DNA of 64,000 bases. Origin: JAENVU01 sp963801105. Its GTDB lineage: Bacteria > Actinomycetota > Acidimicrobiia > IMCC26256 > JAENVU01. The translations under genes and the position numbers were made by a program. The notes under the pieces were generated by a model that worked only from the letters and a program-made list of their open reading frames with translations, made no database searches and had not been told where the DNA came from. How positions within the stretch are numbered: the first letter of the stretch is position 1; each line of letters begins with the position of its first letter. Location: positions 124,001-188,000 of the forward strand of contig CAWDDH010000003.1 in NCBI GenBank assembly GCA_963801105.1. Direction: 5' to 3'. Below are positions 1-8,127 of this stretch, one piece after another.

Positions 1-1
1 C

Positions 2-583
2 CGGGTCGATACACCGGCCACGCGGTCCCGCATCGTGACCGCCGCGGTCGGGTTGGGTGCGATCGGCAGCACGGCCACGATCCTGGCGCGGCGGAACCGA
101 TTCACACCCGGTGGAATGCCCGACCTCGGCGCGATCGCGCTCCTCGAAGGTCCGTTGATGGCCGCCGCCTGGTCGTGGGACCGGCTCCCGCCGCGCACGT
201 GTGCATGGGTCTCCCTCGGATTCGCGGGCACGGTGGCCGGAGTGGTCGCGATGGCGGGTCGGCCACGGTCCTGGCGCGCGCTCGCCGCTGAGGTCGGGTT
301 CCTCGTCACGGCGTTCGGTACCTGGCGGCGAGTTCCCCGGCTGATCGAGGCCGAGGTGGACGCACGGCGAACGGCGGCGGCGGAGTCCGACCGCGCCGCT
401 CGCGCCGTCGCCCACGAGCGCGGTCGCCGCCGCGTGATCGATCTGGTCGCCGCCGCGTGCAACGATGCGCGCGCCGGGGTCGCTTCTACTCCGGGGATGG
501 CCGACGATCTGCGTGCCGAAGCGAACCGGCGACTCGCCGAGGTGGCCGCGCGACTCGAGGAGCTCCGATGCGCCGGGTCGTGA
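2..583 (+). CDS. Membrane-anchored protein, 5' end outside window
   Basis: The reading frame is open from the left edge with no stop upstream of the first candidate start (GTG at 35), so the N-terminus is probably missing. The visible part has hydrophobic segments around residues 35-80 counted from the GTG, then a basic, Ala/Arg-rich helical tail of about 90 residues that may form a coiled coil. The last codons overlap the start of the response-regulator-like gene at 568 by 16 nt, so the two are probably translationally coupled. The layout resembles a sensor placed before its regulator, but I see no histidine-kinase motifs here. The function is not recognised. Confidence 0.6.
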   Translation, partial: RVDTPATRSRIVTAAVGLGAIGSTATILARRNRFTPGGMPDLGAIALLEGPLMAAAWSWDRLPPRTCAWVSLGFAGTVAGVVAMAGRPRSWRALAAEVGFLVTAFGTWRRVPRLIEAEVDARRTAAAESDRAARAVAHERGRRRVIDLVAAACNDARAGVASTPGMADDLRAEANRRLAEVAARLEELRCAGS

Positions 584-1281
584 TCGTCGACGACAACGAG
601 ATCACCCGTGCCGGCTCTGTCCGACTCCTCGAGTCCGAGCCGGGAATCGATGTGGTCGCGGCGATGGACCACGCGACCGCCCTCGATTGGGACCGGGAAT
701 GGTGCGGCGTGGACGTCATCGTCGTGGACGCGGCGGACGAGTCACGTGACGGGGACCAATTCCCGGGTGTCGAGGTCGTCTGCCACGTGCGCACGCGGGC
801 CTGCGACACGCGCCCCATCGTCATCGTGCTCACCGGCCACTTCCTGGACGACGCGCTCCGGCGGCGCATGTGGGAGGCGGACGCCGACTTCTTCTACTCA
901 CGCACAGAGGTGGCATCCGGCGATGCCCTCCGTGCAGTGGTCCTCGATCCCGACCAGGCCCGGCTCGTGCCGAAGGTCGTCGATCCCTCGGAGCTGCTTG
1001 CACTCGGGATCGTGGACTCCTCGAACATCAATTCCTTCGTGCGCTATGTGGAGAAGCACGGACTCAGCACAGTCCTCTCGGCGGACGCCCGCATGAAGCA
1101 GGGTCCGCACACGTCCCGGTCACGCTGGTGGTCGCAGTTGCGCCGCTCGCTCTCGGGGGTCGGCCGAATCCGGGCCGTCAACGTCGACGGCGCCCCGCCT
1201 CCGGGGACGACCCTCCCGTCCATCACGCAGATCCGCCGGCTCTACCAGTGGGCGAGCAAGACGAAGACGCCACGCCCGTAG
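568..1281 (+). CDS. Response-regulator-like protein (receiver plus unknown C-terminus)
   Basis: The 237-aa product starts MRRVVIVDDNEITRAG, the acidic-pocket opening of CheY-like receiver domains. A phosphoacceptor-like Asp lies in VIVVDAAD and a conserved Thr in VLTGH. The usual Lys after the next strand appears replaced by Arg (FYSRTE). The C-terminal half (about residue 125 on) lacks an obvious LuxR or OmpR helix-turn-helix; a basic stretch and a helix with QIRRLYQWA could be a divergent DNA-binding part. ATG 568 was chosen over the longer frame because the receiver begins exactly there and the start overlaps the upstream stop. It may be a degenerate receiver. The target is unknown. Confidence 0.65.
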   Translation: MRRVVIVDDNEITRAGSVRLLESEPGIDVVAAMDHATALDWDREWCGVDVIVVDAADESRDGDQFPGVEVVCHVRTRACDTRPIVIVLTGHFLDDALRRRMWEADADFFYSRTEVASGDALRAVVLDPDQARLVPKVVDPSELLALGIVDSSNINSFVRYVEKHGLSTVLSADARMKQGPHTSRSRWWSQLRRSLSGVGRIRAVNVDGAPPPGTTLPSITQIRRLYQWASKTKTPRP

Positions 1282-1318
1282 GCACGTGCCGTCCCGCTGG
1301 GGACGCCGGCGCGGCCCG

Positions 1319-2539
1319 TCAGACGCGCTCGATGATGATCGCGGGCGCCATGCCGCCGCCGGCGCACATGGTGACGAGCCCGAACTGGCCGTCGGTGCGC
1401 TCGAGCTCGTCGAGCAGAGTGCCGATGAGGATCGCGCCCGTCGCGCCGATCGGGTGACCCAGCGCGATCGCACCGCCGTTGACGTTCACCTTGTCGCGGT
1501 CGAGGTCGAGGTCACGCATGAACTTCTCGGCGACGACGGCGAACGCCTCGTTGACCTCGAACAGGTCGATGTCGTCGAGCGTCAACCCCGCCTTGGCCAG
1601 CACCTTCCTCGCCGCGGGCACCGGGGCGTTGAGCATCAGCGTCGGGTCGTCGCCCATGTTCGACGTCGCAACGACCCGCGCCCGCGCCTGCAACCCGTGC
1701 GCCTTCGCGTAGTCGGCGCTCGCCATCAACACCGCGCCCGAGCCGTCGACCACGCCACTCGAGCTCCCTGCGTGGTGCACGTGCTGGATGTCGAGGTCGG
1801 GGTACTTCTGGTTGATCAGCTCGCGGAAGGTGGGATTGTCCTCGTGGCGGTAGTCGGCGACCGCCGGGAAGCTCGGCGTCAGCGCCGCGAGCGACTCGGC
1901 CGTGGTCTGGGGCCGCGGGTACTCCTCGTGGTCGAGCGCGATCGTCCCGTCGAGGTTCCGCACCGGGATCAGGCTCCGTTCGAACCGGCCCTCCGCGATC
2001 GCCCGCGCGGCGCGGGCCTGCGACTCGGCGGCGAGCGCGTCGAGAACCGGCCGGTCGATGCCCTCGAGGGTCGCGATCGCGTCGGCACACACACCCTGGT
2101 GCGACTGCGGGTGGATCTCCTGCAGGTGGGGGTTGCCGGCGCCCATCGGCATCAGGCCCTTCTTGGGCAGCGACATCATCTCGGTGCCGCCGCCGACGAC
2201 GAGATCCTCCATCCCGGCCATGATCGCGTTCGCCGCGATGTTGTTGGCCGTGATCCCCGAGCCGCAGAACCGGTCGAGCGTCACGCCGCTCGCGGTCACG
2301 TCGAAGCCGGCGTCGAGCGCCGTCATGCGTCCGAGGTCACCGCTCTGCTGGCCGACCTGCGAGCTCGTCCCCCACACCACGTCGTCGACGTCGGCGGTGT
2401 CGAACCCGTTGCGCTCGACGAGCGCCTCGAGCACCGTCCGGCCGAGGTGCTGGGGGTGCAGGTGCGCCAGGGAGCCCTTCCCCTGCTTGCCGATCCCCCG
2501 CGGGGTGCGGCAGGCGTCGATGATCAGTGCCTCGGGCAT
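1319..2539 (-). CDS. Acetyl-CoA acetyltransferase / thiolase
   Basis: This 406-aa product has the full length of a thiolase. It carries the acyl-accepting Cys in DRFCGSG (C92), the His of GHPIGATG (about H362) and the second catalytic Cys in MCAGGGM (about C392). The family catalyses CoA-dependent cleavage of 3-ketoacyl-CoA, or the reverse condensation, in the cytosol. The many acyl-CoA-related genes elsewhere in the window make a degradative FadA-type role more likely than a purely biosynthetic one, but substrate length cannot be read from the sequence. The start has GAGGAAC upstream. It converges on the regulator gene ending at 1281. Confidence 0.92.
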   Translation of the reverse strand: MPEALIIDACRTPRGIGKQGKGSLAHLHPQHLGRTVLEALVERNGFDTADVDDVVWGTSSQVGQQSGDLGRMTALDAGFDVTASGVTLDRFCGSGITANNIAANAIMAGMEDLVVGGGTEMMSLPKKGLMPMGAGNPHLQEIHPQSHQGVCADAIATLEGIDRPVLDALAAESQARAARAIAEGRFERSLIPVRNLDGTIALDHEEYPRPQTTAESLAALTPSFPAVADYRHEDNPTFRELINQKYPDLDIQHVHHAGSSSGVVDGSGAVLMASADYAKAHGLQARARVVATSNMGDDPTLMLNAPVPAARKVLAKAGLTLDDIDLFEVNEAFAVVAEKFMRDLDLDRDKVNVNGGAIALGHPIGATGAILIGTLLDELERTDGQFGLVTMCAGGGMAPAIIIERV

Positions 2540-2642
2540 GGGGTTCCTCGTCGTCTCGGGTGAGGTGGGCGAACGCGGCCCACAGCATGGCCGAACCCCG
2601 CGCCGGCCGTCGAAGAGCCGTGCTCCGAACCGTCGTCGAACG

Positions 2643-3134
2643 TCAGCCGCCCAACGGCGAACCGTCCGGCGCCACCGCGAACCATGACGGGATGCTCGTG
2701 CCGTTCATGTCGCCGGGCTGGGCGTCGCCGGAGAAGAAGTAGAGCAGGTGCCCGTGGTAGGTGACCTGGTTCGGCTCGGCGCCGTCGGCGGTCGCGAGCG
2801 ATGCGGCATCGACCCCCGCGGCGCCGGTCGGGGTGCCGGCCGCGACCAGCGGTGGCCACACGCTCACACACCCGCCGGTGCACGCGCTCGTCGTCCCCTG
2901 GTCCTGCTCGAACAGGTACAGCGTGTGCCGGTTCGGCCCGACGAGATGGGCGCCGGCACCTCCGGACGCGACCGAGACGGTCGTCTTCGTGGCCGCGGCG
3001 GGCTTCGCGGTGGTCGACGGCGTCCCGCCGCCGTACGGGGAGCCCGAACCGGAGCCGGAGGAGCCGCTGCTCCCGCAGGCTGCGAGTGACAGCATCCCGA
3101 CGGCACCCAGGGCCAGCAGTCGTGTCGTGCGCAT
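2643..3134 (-). CDS. Lipoprotein of the COG4315 / Lipoprotein_15 repeat type
   Basis: The product is 163 aa with a short signal peptide ending in a lipobox (LAAC, lipidated Cys at 20) and a Ser/Gly/Thr linker. Two related repeats follow: HTLYLFEQDQG with a CTGGC-VWPPL segment, and HLLYFFSGDAQPGD with a final W-FAVAPDG. This is the signature of small secreted-repeat lipoproteins common in actinobacteria, whose function is unknown; links to heme or redox stress have been suggested for relatives. The start has GAGGAG at ideal spacing. It is transcribed divergently from an ECF sigma gene, and a perfect inverted repeat lies between them, so it is a plausible target of that sigma factor. Confidence 0.85.
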   Translation of the reverse strand: MRTTRLLALGAVGMLSLAACGSSGSSGSGSGSPYGGGTPSTTAKPAAATKTTVSVASGGAGAHLVGPNRHTLYLFEQDQGTTSACTGGCVSVWPPLVAAGTPTGAAGVDAASLATADGAEPNQVTYHGHLLYFFSGDAQPGDMNGTSIPSWFAVAPDGSPLGG

Positions 3135-3188
3135 GTGATCGCTCCTCGTTCTCGGGGTCTTCCCGATCTACGGATTCGCGACGCCGTG

Positions 3189-3203
3189 GGATTGCTCCAA
3201 TCC
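3189..3203. promoter_or_regulatory. Inverted repeat between lipoprotein and ECF sigma genes
   Basis: GGATTG-CTC-CAATCC is a perfect 6-bp inverted repeat with a 3-nt centre. It lies 18 nt upstream of the TAGATT -10 of the sigma gene and about 55 nt from the divergent lipoprotein start, so a bound protein could control both. The regulator is unknown. Confidence 0.4.
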
Positions 3204-3221
3204 ATCCGGGGCCCGCGTTCG

Positions 3222-3227
3222 TAGATT
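3222..3227 (+). promoter_or_regulatory. -10 element TAGATT of ECF sigma gene
   Basis: TAGATT ends 6 nt before GTG 3234 and no Shine-Dalgarno lies between, consistent with a leaderless transcript beginning at or next to the start codon. Confidence 0.45.
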
Positions 3228-3233
3228 GATGAC

Positions 3234-3797
3234 GTGTGGGACCCGTCGGACGAAGCACTCCTCGCCGGCTTCGGCAGCGGTGACGAGACCGCGTCCGCGG
3301 CCTTCGTCCGCCGGTTCCAGCGTCGGGTGTACGGACTCACGCTCGCGGTCCTTCGCGACGAGGGACGCGCGGCGGACGCGGCGCAGGACACGTTCGTCCG
3401 CGCGTGGCGCCATGCCGGATCGTTCGACCCGCGGCGGGGATCGGTGACGACGTGGTTGCTCGCGATCGCCCGCAACGTGGCGATCGACCGCGGCCGCACC
3501 GAGACCGTCCGCGGCGTCGACCCGGTCGACACCGCCACGATCGTCCTCCCCTCTTCCCGGCCCGGGCCCGAGGACGACGCCGTGACGCGCGCCGAGACCG
3601 AGCGGGTCACCGCCGCGCTGGCCGCGCTCCCCGAGACGCAACGACGCTGCGTGCTCCTCGCGACGGTCGGTGGTCGGACGACCCGCGAGATCGCCGCGAC
3701 CGAGGGCATCCCGCTCGGCACCGCCAAGACGCGCCTGCGCGACGGGCTGCTCCGCGTGCGCGCCCGGCTCGCGATCGAGGAACCCAGCCATGACTGA
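3234..3797 (+). CDS. ECF-subfamily RNA polymerase sigma factor
   Basis: The 187-aa product has the two ECF domains. Region 2 covers about residues 12-80, with AAQDTFVRAWRH for core binding and -10 recognition. Region 4 covers about residues 120-175, with a helix-turn-helix around TREIAATEGIPLGTAKTRL. A short acidic linker joins them. The start is GTG, the only good in-frame start before region 2. The stop overlaps the ATG of the zinc-containing anti-sigma gene by 8 nt, the usual coupled sigma/anti-sigma arrangement. Its regulon is unknown; the divergent lipoprotein is a reasonable target. Confidence 0.93.
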   Translation: MWDPSDEALLAGFGSGDETASAAFVRRFQRRVYGLTLAVLRDEGRAADAAQDTFVRAWRHAGSFDPRRGSVTTWLLAIARNVAIDRGRTETVRGVDPVDTATIVLPSSRPGPEDDAVTRAETERVTAALAALPETQRRCVLLATVGGRTTREIAATEGIPLGTAKTRLRDGLLRVRARLAIEEPSHD

Positions 3798-4437
3798 GCG
3801 CCGCTGCCCCGACGACGCTTTCCTCCTCGCGCTCGCGCTCGGTGAGCTCACCGGCCGCGAGCGGGCCGACGCGCTCGCGCACGTCGCCGAGTGCGCCGCC
3901 TGTCGCGCCCACGTGCAGGATCTGGTGGCGACGAGCGAGCAGGTCCTGCTCGCCGCACCCGAAGCCGAACCCCCCGTCGGCTTCGAGACCGCGGTGCTCG
4001 GCGGGATCACCGACACGGTACCCGCCCGTCGCCGCCGGTGGCCGGTGCTCGCGGCCGCCGCCCTCGTCGTGGTGCTCGTGGCCGCAGCCGTGGGCTTCGG
4101 CGCGGCGATCACACGCGGCGGCTCCGAGCTCGCAGAAGCGGCGATGACCACCCCCGCGGGTCGCACCGTCGGCCGGGCCTGGCGCTACGACGCGGACCCG
4201 ACGTGGGTCCTCGTCTCGGTCCCCCGCTGGCAGGTCTGGGAGGAGGCCGGCGCGGCACCACGCGCGTACCGACTCGAGGCCACGCTCGACGACGGCTCGC
4301 ACGTGGACCTCGGTGCGCTGGAGTTCGCGAAGCGTGCCGGGGCCTGGGGCACGACGACCACCGCCGCCGCCTCCCGGATCCGGTCCGTGACGGTCACCGA
4401 CAACACCGGCACGGTCTGGTGCCGGGGCGAGTTCTGA
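3790..4437 (+). CDS. Zinc-binding anti-sigma factor, membrane anchored
   Basis: The product is 215 aa. An N-terminal anti-sigma domain holds the ZAS zinc motif H-x3-C-x2-C (H31, C35, C38 in HVAECAAC). One transmembrane helix follows at about residues 83-106 (Ala/Val-rich, after RRRR). A roughly 105-residue extracytoplasmic domain with WRYDADPTWVLVSVP and WCRGEF may sense the signal. The family sequesters the ECF sigma at the membrane until stress relieves inhibition, often by thiol oxidation or proteolysis. ATG 3790 overlaps the sigma stop, which fixes the start; the longer upstream frame is only sigma-gene shadow. Confidence 0.9.
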   Translation: MTERRCPDDAFLLALALGELTGRERADALAHVAECAACRAHVQDLVATSEQVLLAAPEAEPPVGFETAVLGGITDTVPARRRRWPVLAAAALVVVLVAAAVGFGAAITRGGSELAEAAMTTPAGRTVGRAWRYDADPTWVLVSVPRWQVWEEAGAAPRAYRLEATLDDGSHVDLGALEFAKRAGAWGTTTTAAASRIRSVTVTDNTGTVWCRGEF

Positions 4438-4458
4438 GCCGGACGATCGGGACCGCGG

Positions 4459-4638
4459 CTACGGCCGGGCGAACCAGCGACGCTTCGGGGCCGTCGCCTC
4501 GGCCGCGCGACCGGCAGGGATCTCCGCGCACTGGCAGCGGTCCGCCTTCGGGACATCGCCCAGCACCTGCTCGACGTGGGCGCCGCACCCGGCCCAGCTC
4601 GGCTTCCCACATTTCCGGCACCTCGTTGCTCTGCACAT
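4459..4638 (-). CDS. Cys-rich small protein (CxxC...WxGCG...CxC)
   Basis: This 59-aa protein begins MCRATRCRKCGKPSWAGCG and continues AHVEQVL...RCQC, ending in a basic KRRWFARP tail. Cysteines at C-x2-C, GCG and C-x-C positions suggest a small metal-binding or redox fold. I recognise the pattern as a conserved but uncharacterised actinobacterial family. The start codon overlaps a 16-bp palindrome that also contains a TACCCT -10, so the gene looks repressible and leaderless. It converges on the anti-sigma gene. No function is assigned. Confidence 0.75.
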   Translation of the reverse strand: MCRATRCRKCGKPSWAGCGAHVEQVLGDVPKADRCQCAEIPAGRAAEATAPKRRWFARP

Positions 4639-4652
4639 ACCCCCTAGGGTAT
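4637..4652 (-). promoter_or_regulatory. Palindromic operator overlapping -10 and start codon
   Basis: On the minus strand ATACCC-TAGG-GGGTAT has perfect 6-bp arms. It contains a TACCCT -10 hexamer 7 nt before ATG 4638, so a bound repressor would cover promoter, transcription start and start codon. The G/C-tract half-sites resemble operators of CsoR-family copper or persulfide sensors; this is inference, and no CsoR gene lies in the window. Confidence 0.5.
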
Positions 4653-4713
4653 CAGATCCGCCGCACCGCCTCGCCCATCGCGTGCACGATCCGCTCGGGC
4701 GGGCCCCTCGACG

Positions 4714-5424
4714 TCAGTCGTCGTACGGACCGAACTCCGGGTGCACCTCGCGCCAGGCCGCCGTCTCGACCTCGACGTTGGTGAGCAACGCCATCTCGTC
4801 GACCGCGGCGCGCAGCTCCCGTCCCAGCGATTCCGGCAGTCGATGGACGAGCACCTTGCGCAGCGACGCGTAGTACTCGAGCTGGTTGACCGGCGCGGCG
4901 TTGAACACCGCCCAGGCCGGCGGGCCCGTGCGGAGGTCGTCGACGATCGTCCGGGCGTTGTGGAGCTTGTCGGCGCCGGTCACGAGCAGGATGCTCGGGT
5001 CGTCGACGGTCGCGAGATGGTCCAGGTACGCGGCCTTGCGCGCCGCCCAGTTCTCCGCGGTGCGGTGGGGGGTGACGTCGTCAGCTTGCTCAGGGTCGTC
5101 CCCCGGCGCGACCAGATCGTCGGTGCAGCCACGCACGATCTCGACCACCCGTGGCCCGAACCGTCCGGCGATGTCGGCGTCGGTGACCTGCTGATCCTCG
5201 ATCGCGTCGTGAAGGAGCGCGGCGACCGCCTCCGTCTCGGTGCCGCCGGCCTCGAGCACGATGGCGGTGACCCCGAGGAGGTGCGCCACGTAGGGCACCT
5301 GTGGCTTCCCCTTGCGATGCTGAGGCTGGTGGAGCTTGGCCGCCCAGCTCAGCGCCTTGCGGAGCGGCTTGCCCACCACCCCCGGCTCGTCCGACGGCGG
5401 GTACCTCACTGCCTGCTTGCTCAT
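4714..5424 (-). CDS. HD-domain hydrolase (RelA/SpoT-HD-like)
   Basis: The 236-aa protein has an HD phosphohydrolase fold. Metal ligands are likely in YVAHLLGV, ALLHDAIED (the HD pair) and DKLHNA, in the order seen in the hydrolase half of RelA/SpoT and in small (p)ppGpp hydrolases such as MESH1. No synthetase domain is present. The usual family reaction is metal-dependent hydrolysis of a nucleotide phosphate or pyrophosphate; ppGpp is possible but unproven. The start has a strong GGGAGGGG upstream. It diverges from the PhyH gene at 5524. Confidence 0.85.
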   Translation of the reverse strand: MSKQAVRYPPSDEPGVVGKPLRKALSWAAKLHQPQHRKGKPQVPYVAHLLGVTAIVLEAGGTETEAVAALLHDAIEDQQVTDADIAGRFGPRVVEIVRGCTDDLVAPGDDPEQADDVTPHRTAENWAARKAAYLDHLATVDDPSILLVTGADKLHNARTIVDDLRTGPPAWAVFNAAPVNQLEYYASLRKVLVHRLPESLGRELRAAVDEMALLTNVEVETAAWREVHPEFGPYDD

Positions 5425-5523
5425 TGCCCCTCCCGTGCTCGGTGGGTCCGCCCCGAGTCTGACCCCGCCGTGCCGTCCGACGCGCACCGAGCGGCACGGG
5501 GGACGATCGGCGAGACTCCGGCG

Positions 5524-6381
5524 ATGACCGACGTCCCCCACGTGTCCGCGACCGCACCCACCGACACCATCAGCGCCGCGCTCGCCGAGCACGGCGCGGT
5601 GATCGTCGAGGACCTGCTCGACCCCGATCTCCTCGGCCGCTTCGATCGCGAGCTCGATCCACTCCTGGCCGACGCGTCGCCGGATCACGGCGGTCGGTTC
5701 GTGAACGAGGCGATCGCCTGGTTCTTCGGAGCCCGGACGCGTCACGTGACCGGCATCGCCGGCAAGTCACCGGTGTTCGCGACCGAGATCCTCCCCCACC
5801 CCGTCTATCTCGCCGTCGGTGACGCCGTGCTCGCACCGAGCTGCGCGAGCTACGTGCTCAACACCGCGCACGTGCTCGACCGCGGCCCGGGCTCGGAGCG
5901 CCAGTACGTCCACCGCGACGAGACCGTGTGGTCGTACCTCCCCGTGCCGCACCCGGAGGTGCAGCTCGCGTCGGTGATCGCGCTCGTGGACTTCACCGCG
6001 GCCAACGGGGCGACGGTGGTCGCGCCGGGCAGCCACCGGTGGCACGCCGGCCGTCAACCCCGCGACGACGAGCTCGTCCCCGCCGAGATGGCCGCCGGGT
6101 CGGCCGTGATCTACCTCGGGTCGACGTTCCACGCCGGCGGCGCGAACACGACCCACGACACCTGGCGACGCGGCATGCACGTCAGCTACTGCCTCGGGTG
6201 GCTGCGCACCGAGGAGAACCAGTACCTCGCCGTCGACCGCGAAGTAGTGCGCGGACTCCCTCGGCGCGCCCAGGAGCTTCTCGGGTACGGGACCCACGAC
6301 GCGATCATGGCGGGCGGCGGCTACCTCGGCGCGGTCGAGCTCCAGGACCCGATCCGTCTGCTCGCGGACGGCACGCTCTGA
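5524..6381 (+). CDS. Phytanoyl-CoA dioxygenase family (PhyH) oxygenase
   Basis: The 285-aa product is a Fe(II)/2-oxoglutarate oxygenase. The iron-binding HxD is H130/D132 (YVHRDETVW), the distal His is about H203 (STFHAGGANTT), and a downstream Arg in TWRRGMH can bind 2-oxoglutarate. PVVAPGSH-type residues sit between, as in PhyH. Relatives hydroxylate CoA esters, secondary metabolites or phosphonates; the substrate is not predictable here. ATG 5524 is taken because the upstream part of the open frame is antisense to the HD gene. One of five such oxygenases in the window. Confidence 0.85.
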   Translation: MTDVPHVSATAPTDTISAALAEHGAVIVEDLLDPDLLGRFDRELDPLLADASPDHGGRFVNEAIAWFFGARTRHVTGIAGKSPVFATEILPHPVYLAVGDAVLAPSCASYVLNTAHVLDRGPGSERQYVHRDETVWSYLPVPHPEVQLASVIALVDFTAANGATVVAPGSHRWHAGRQPRDDELVPAEMAAGSAVIYLGSTFHAGGANTTHDTWRRGMHVSYCLGWLRTEENQYLAVDREVVRGLPRRAQELLGYGTHDAIMAGGGYLGAVELQDPIRLLADGTL

Positions 6382-6470
6382 GCCGGCTCCTCGCCCGCCG
6401 CGACCGGAATGCCGACCGCATCCACCGGGTTGGGAGGGCGAGCACCTGCCGCCGACGGAGCGAGGGATCC

Positions 6471-6887
6471 ATGACCGACGTCAAGGACTTCAACACCACG
6501 ATCATCGAGGAGTTCCGCGCCAACGGCGGCACGGTCGGCGGACAGTTCGAGGGGGCCCTGATGCTCCTGCTCCACAGCACCGGCGCGAAGTCGGGGAAAG
6601 AGCGCGTGAACCCGATGATGTACCAGGCGATCGGCGATCACTACGCCGTGTTCGCCTCGAAGGCCGGCGCGCCGACCAACCCCGACTGGTTCCACAACCT
6701 CGTCGCCCACCCCGAGGCGACGATCGAGATCGGCACCGAGATCAAGCCCGTGCGGGCACGGGTCGCGACCGGCTCCGAGCGCGACACCGTCTGGGAGGCC
6801 CAGAAGGAGCGCTACCCCGGCTTCGCCGACTACGAGCGCAGCACCGACCGCGAGATCCCCGTCGTCATCCTCGAGCCACTGAGCTGA
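6471..6887 (+). CDS. F420-dependent nitroreductase (DDN family)
   Basis: This 138-aa protein fits the deazaflavin-dependent nitroreductase family (DDN, PF04075). It has an N-terminal FNTTIIEEFRANGG segment, LLLHSTGAKSGKERVNPM lining the cofactor site, and PDWFHNLVAHPEATIEIG. Members use reduced F420 to reduce nitroaromatics, quinones or enones, often at the membrane. Family length is normal. A weak GGAGCGAGGG precedes the start. Its 3' end overlaps the convergent desaturase gene by 23 bp. Confidence 0.9.
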   Translation: MTDVKDFNTTIIEEFRANGGTVGGQFEGALMLLLHSTGAKSGKERVNPMMYQAIGDHYAVFASKAGAPTNPDWFHNLVAHPEATIEIGTEIKPVRARVATGSERDTVWEAQKERYPGFADYERSTDREIPVVILEPLS

Positions 6888-7857
6888 CGGGGATCGATCG
6901 CGCGACCCCAGTGGTCCGCGCCGGGAGGCGCGCCGCCGCGATCGTCGCGGGGTTCGGCCACCGGACCTGGGTCGCCCAGCCCCACCGTTCGAACACCCGA
7001 ATGAGCTCGGCCGCGAGGTCGACCTGGTGCGGGAGCACACCGTGGCGCGCCGAGCTCGGAGACGCGTGGTGGAAGTTGTGCCAGGACTCACCCAGGGAGA
7101 TGAGCGCGAGCGGCGCGAAGTCGGTGCTGTGATCCTTCGATGCGAAGCGGCGGCGGCCGAACATGTGACACACCGAGTTGACCGACCAGGTCACGTGGTG
7201 CAGCAACGCCATGCGGAGCACGCCGGCCCAGATCAGCGCGGCCAGCGCACCGGCCCAGGAGCCCGAGAGCCACCAGCCGATCCCGAACGGGATCCCGAGC
7301 GACGCGATCGCGACGAGCGGGAACAGCCGGTCGAGCGCGACGAGATCGCGGTCTCGCAGCAGATCCGGGGCGTACCTCGTCGTCGAAGTCCGGTCGGCCG
7401 AGAACAGCCAGCCGACGTGCGCCCACAGGAATCCGCGCAGCTGTGGCCATGCACCGGCGCCGTAGCGCTGCGGCGAGTGCGGATCCCCCGGTGCATCGCT
7501 GAAGCGGTGGTGACGGCGGTGGGCGGCCACCCATCCGATGGCGCCACCTTCGAGCGCCATGGAACCGGCCGCGGCGAGCGCGATCTTGAGCACCCGGTGG
7601 GGCCGGAAGCTGCGGTGAGTGAGCATCCGGTGGTAGCCGACGGTCACCCCGACCGCACTCACCGCGTACAGCAGGATCGCGAGGATCGCGTCCCGCAGGT
7701 GGATCAGGTGGCCCCAGAGCAGCGGCACCGCCACGCCGAGCGCGAGCAGCGGACTCACGACGAGCGCGCCGGTCACGATGCGCCCGGCGAGGAGGCTGCC
7801 CGGCGAGGGCCGAACGTCGGACTGGGGTGGGGCCGGAGGTTCGAGAATGGTCTGCAT
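6865..7857 (-). CDS. Acyl-CoA / fatty acid delta-9-type desaturase
   Basis: The 330-aa integral membrane di-iron desaturase has three histidine boxes: HRMLTH (about residues 76-81), HRRHH (113-117) and HNFHH near the C-terminus. Hydrophobic pairs flank them, around residues 27-72 and in the middle third. The enzyme inserts a cis double bond into fatty acyl-CoA using O2 and an electron donor, modifying membrane lipids. ATG 7857 is preferred, with AGGAAG upstream; an in-frame extension would start in Arg-rich non-coding-like sequence. A TAGGCT hexamer on the minus strand at 8021-8016 could be its promoter, giving a leader of about 150 nt. Confidence 0.9.
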   Translation of the reverse strand: MQTILEPPAPPQSDVRPSPGSLLAGRIVTGALVVSPLLALGVAVPLLWGHLIHLRDAILAILLYAVSAVGVTVGYHRMLTHRSFRPHRVLKIALAAAGSMALEGGAIGWVAAHRRHHRFSDAPGDPHSPQRYGAGAWPQLRGFLWAHVGWLFSADRTSTTRYAPDLLRDRDLVALDRLFPLVAIASLGIPFGIGWWLSGSWAGALAALIWAGVLRMALLHHVTWSVNSVCHMFGRRRFASKDHSTDFAPLALISLGESWHNFHHASPSSARHGVLPHQVDLAAELIRVFERWGWATQVRWPNPATIAAARLPARTTGVARSIPVSSVARG

Positions 7858-8127
7858 CAGGCTTCCTGGCCGCGCTCGCGACTCGGACCCGCTCACCTCG
7901 AGACGGCCCGCGAGCATCCGGCTCGACGGCTTCGGTGCGGGTACTCCGCCCACGCGGCAACCAATCCGACCCCCGGATCGGCGAACCATCTGTTCGGCGA
8001 GCAAAGAGCTTCCACAGCCTAGAACCGATGAGGCCCGTCGCGATCGCAGCCTCGACGCGGCCACGGGACCTCCCGGGACCAGCCAGAGAGGTCGGCGGGC
8101 GTTGCGGGAGGGTCGAGCCCGGTGCCG
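7858..8127. other. Intergenic region upstream of desaturase
   Basis: I find no convincing gene here. It contains a minus-strand TAGGCT (8021-8016) that may be the desaturase promoter. Confidence 0.4.

Noticed and set aside
4741..5523. Extension of the PhyH frame 5' to 4741
   Set aside because: Entirely antisense to the HD hydrolase; the PhyH fold begins at ATG 5524.
7858..8022. Short minus-strand frame starting GTG after TAGGCT (about 40 codons)
   Set aside because: Position fits the leaderless pattern but the peptide has no conserved features; it is more likely desaturase 5' leader.
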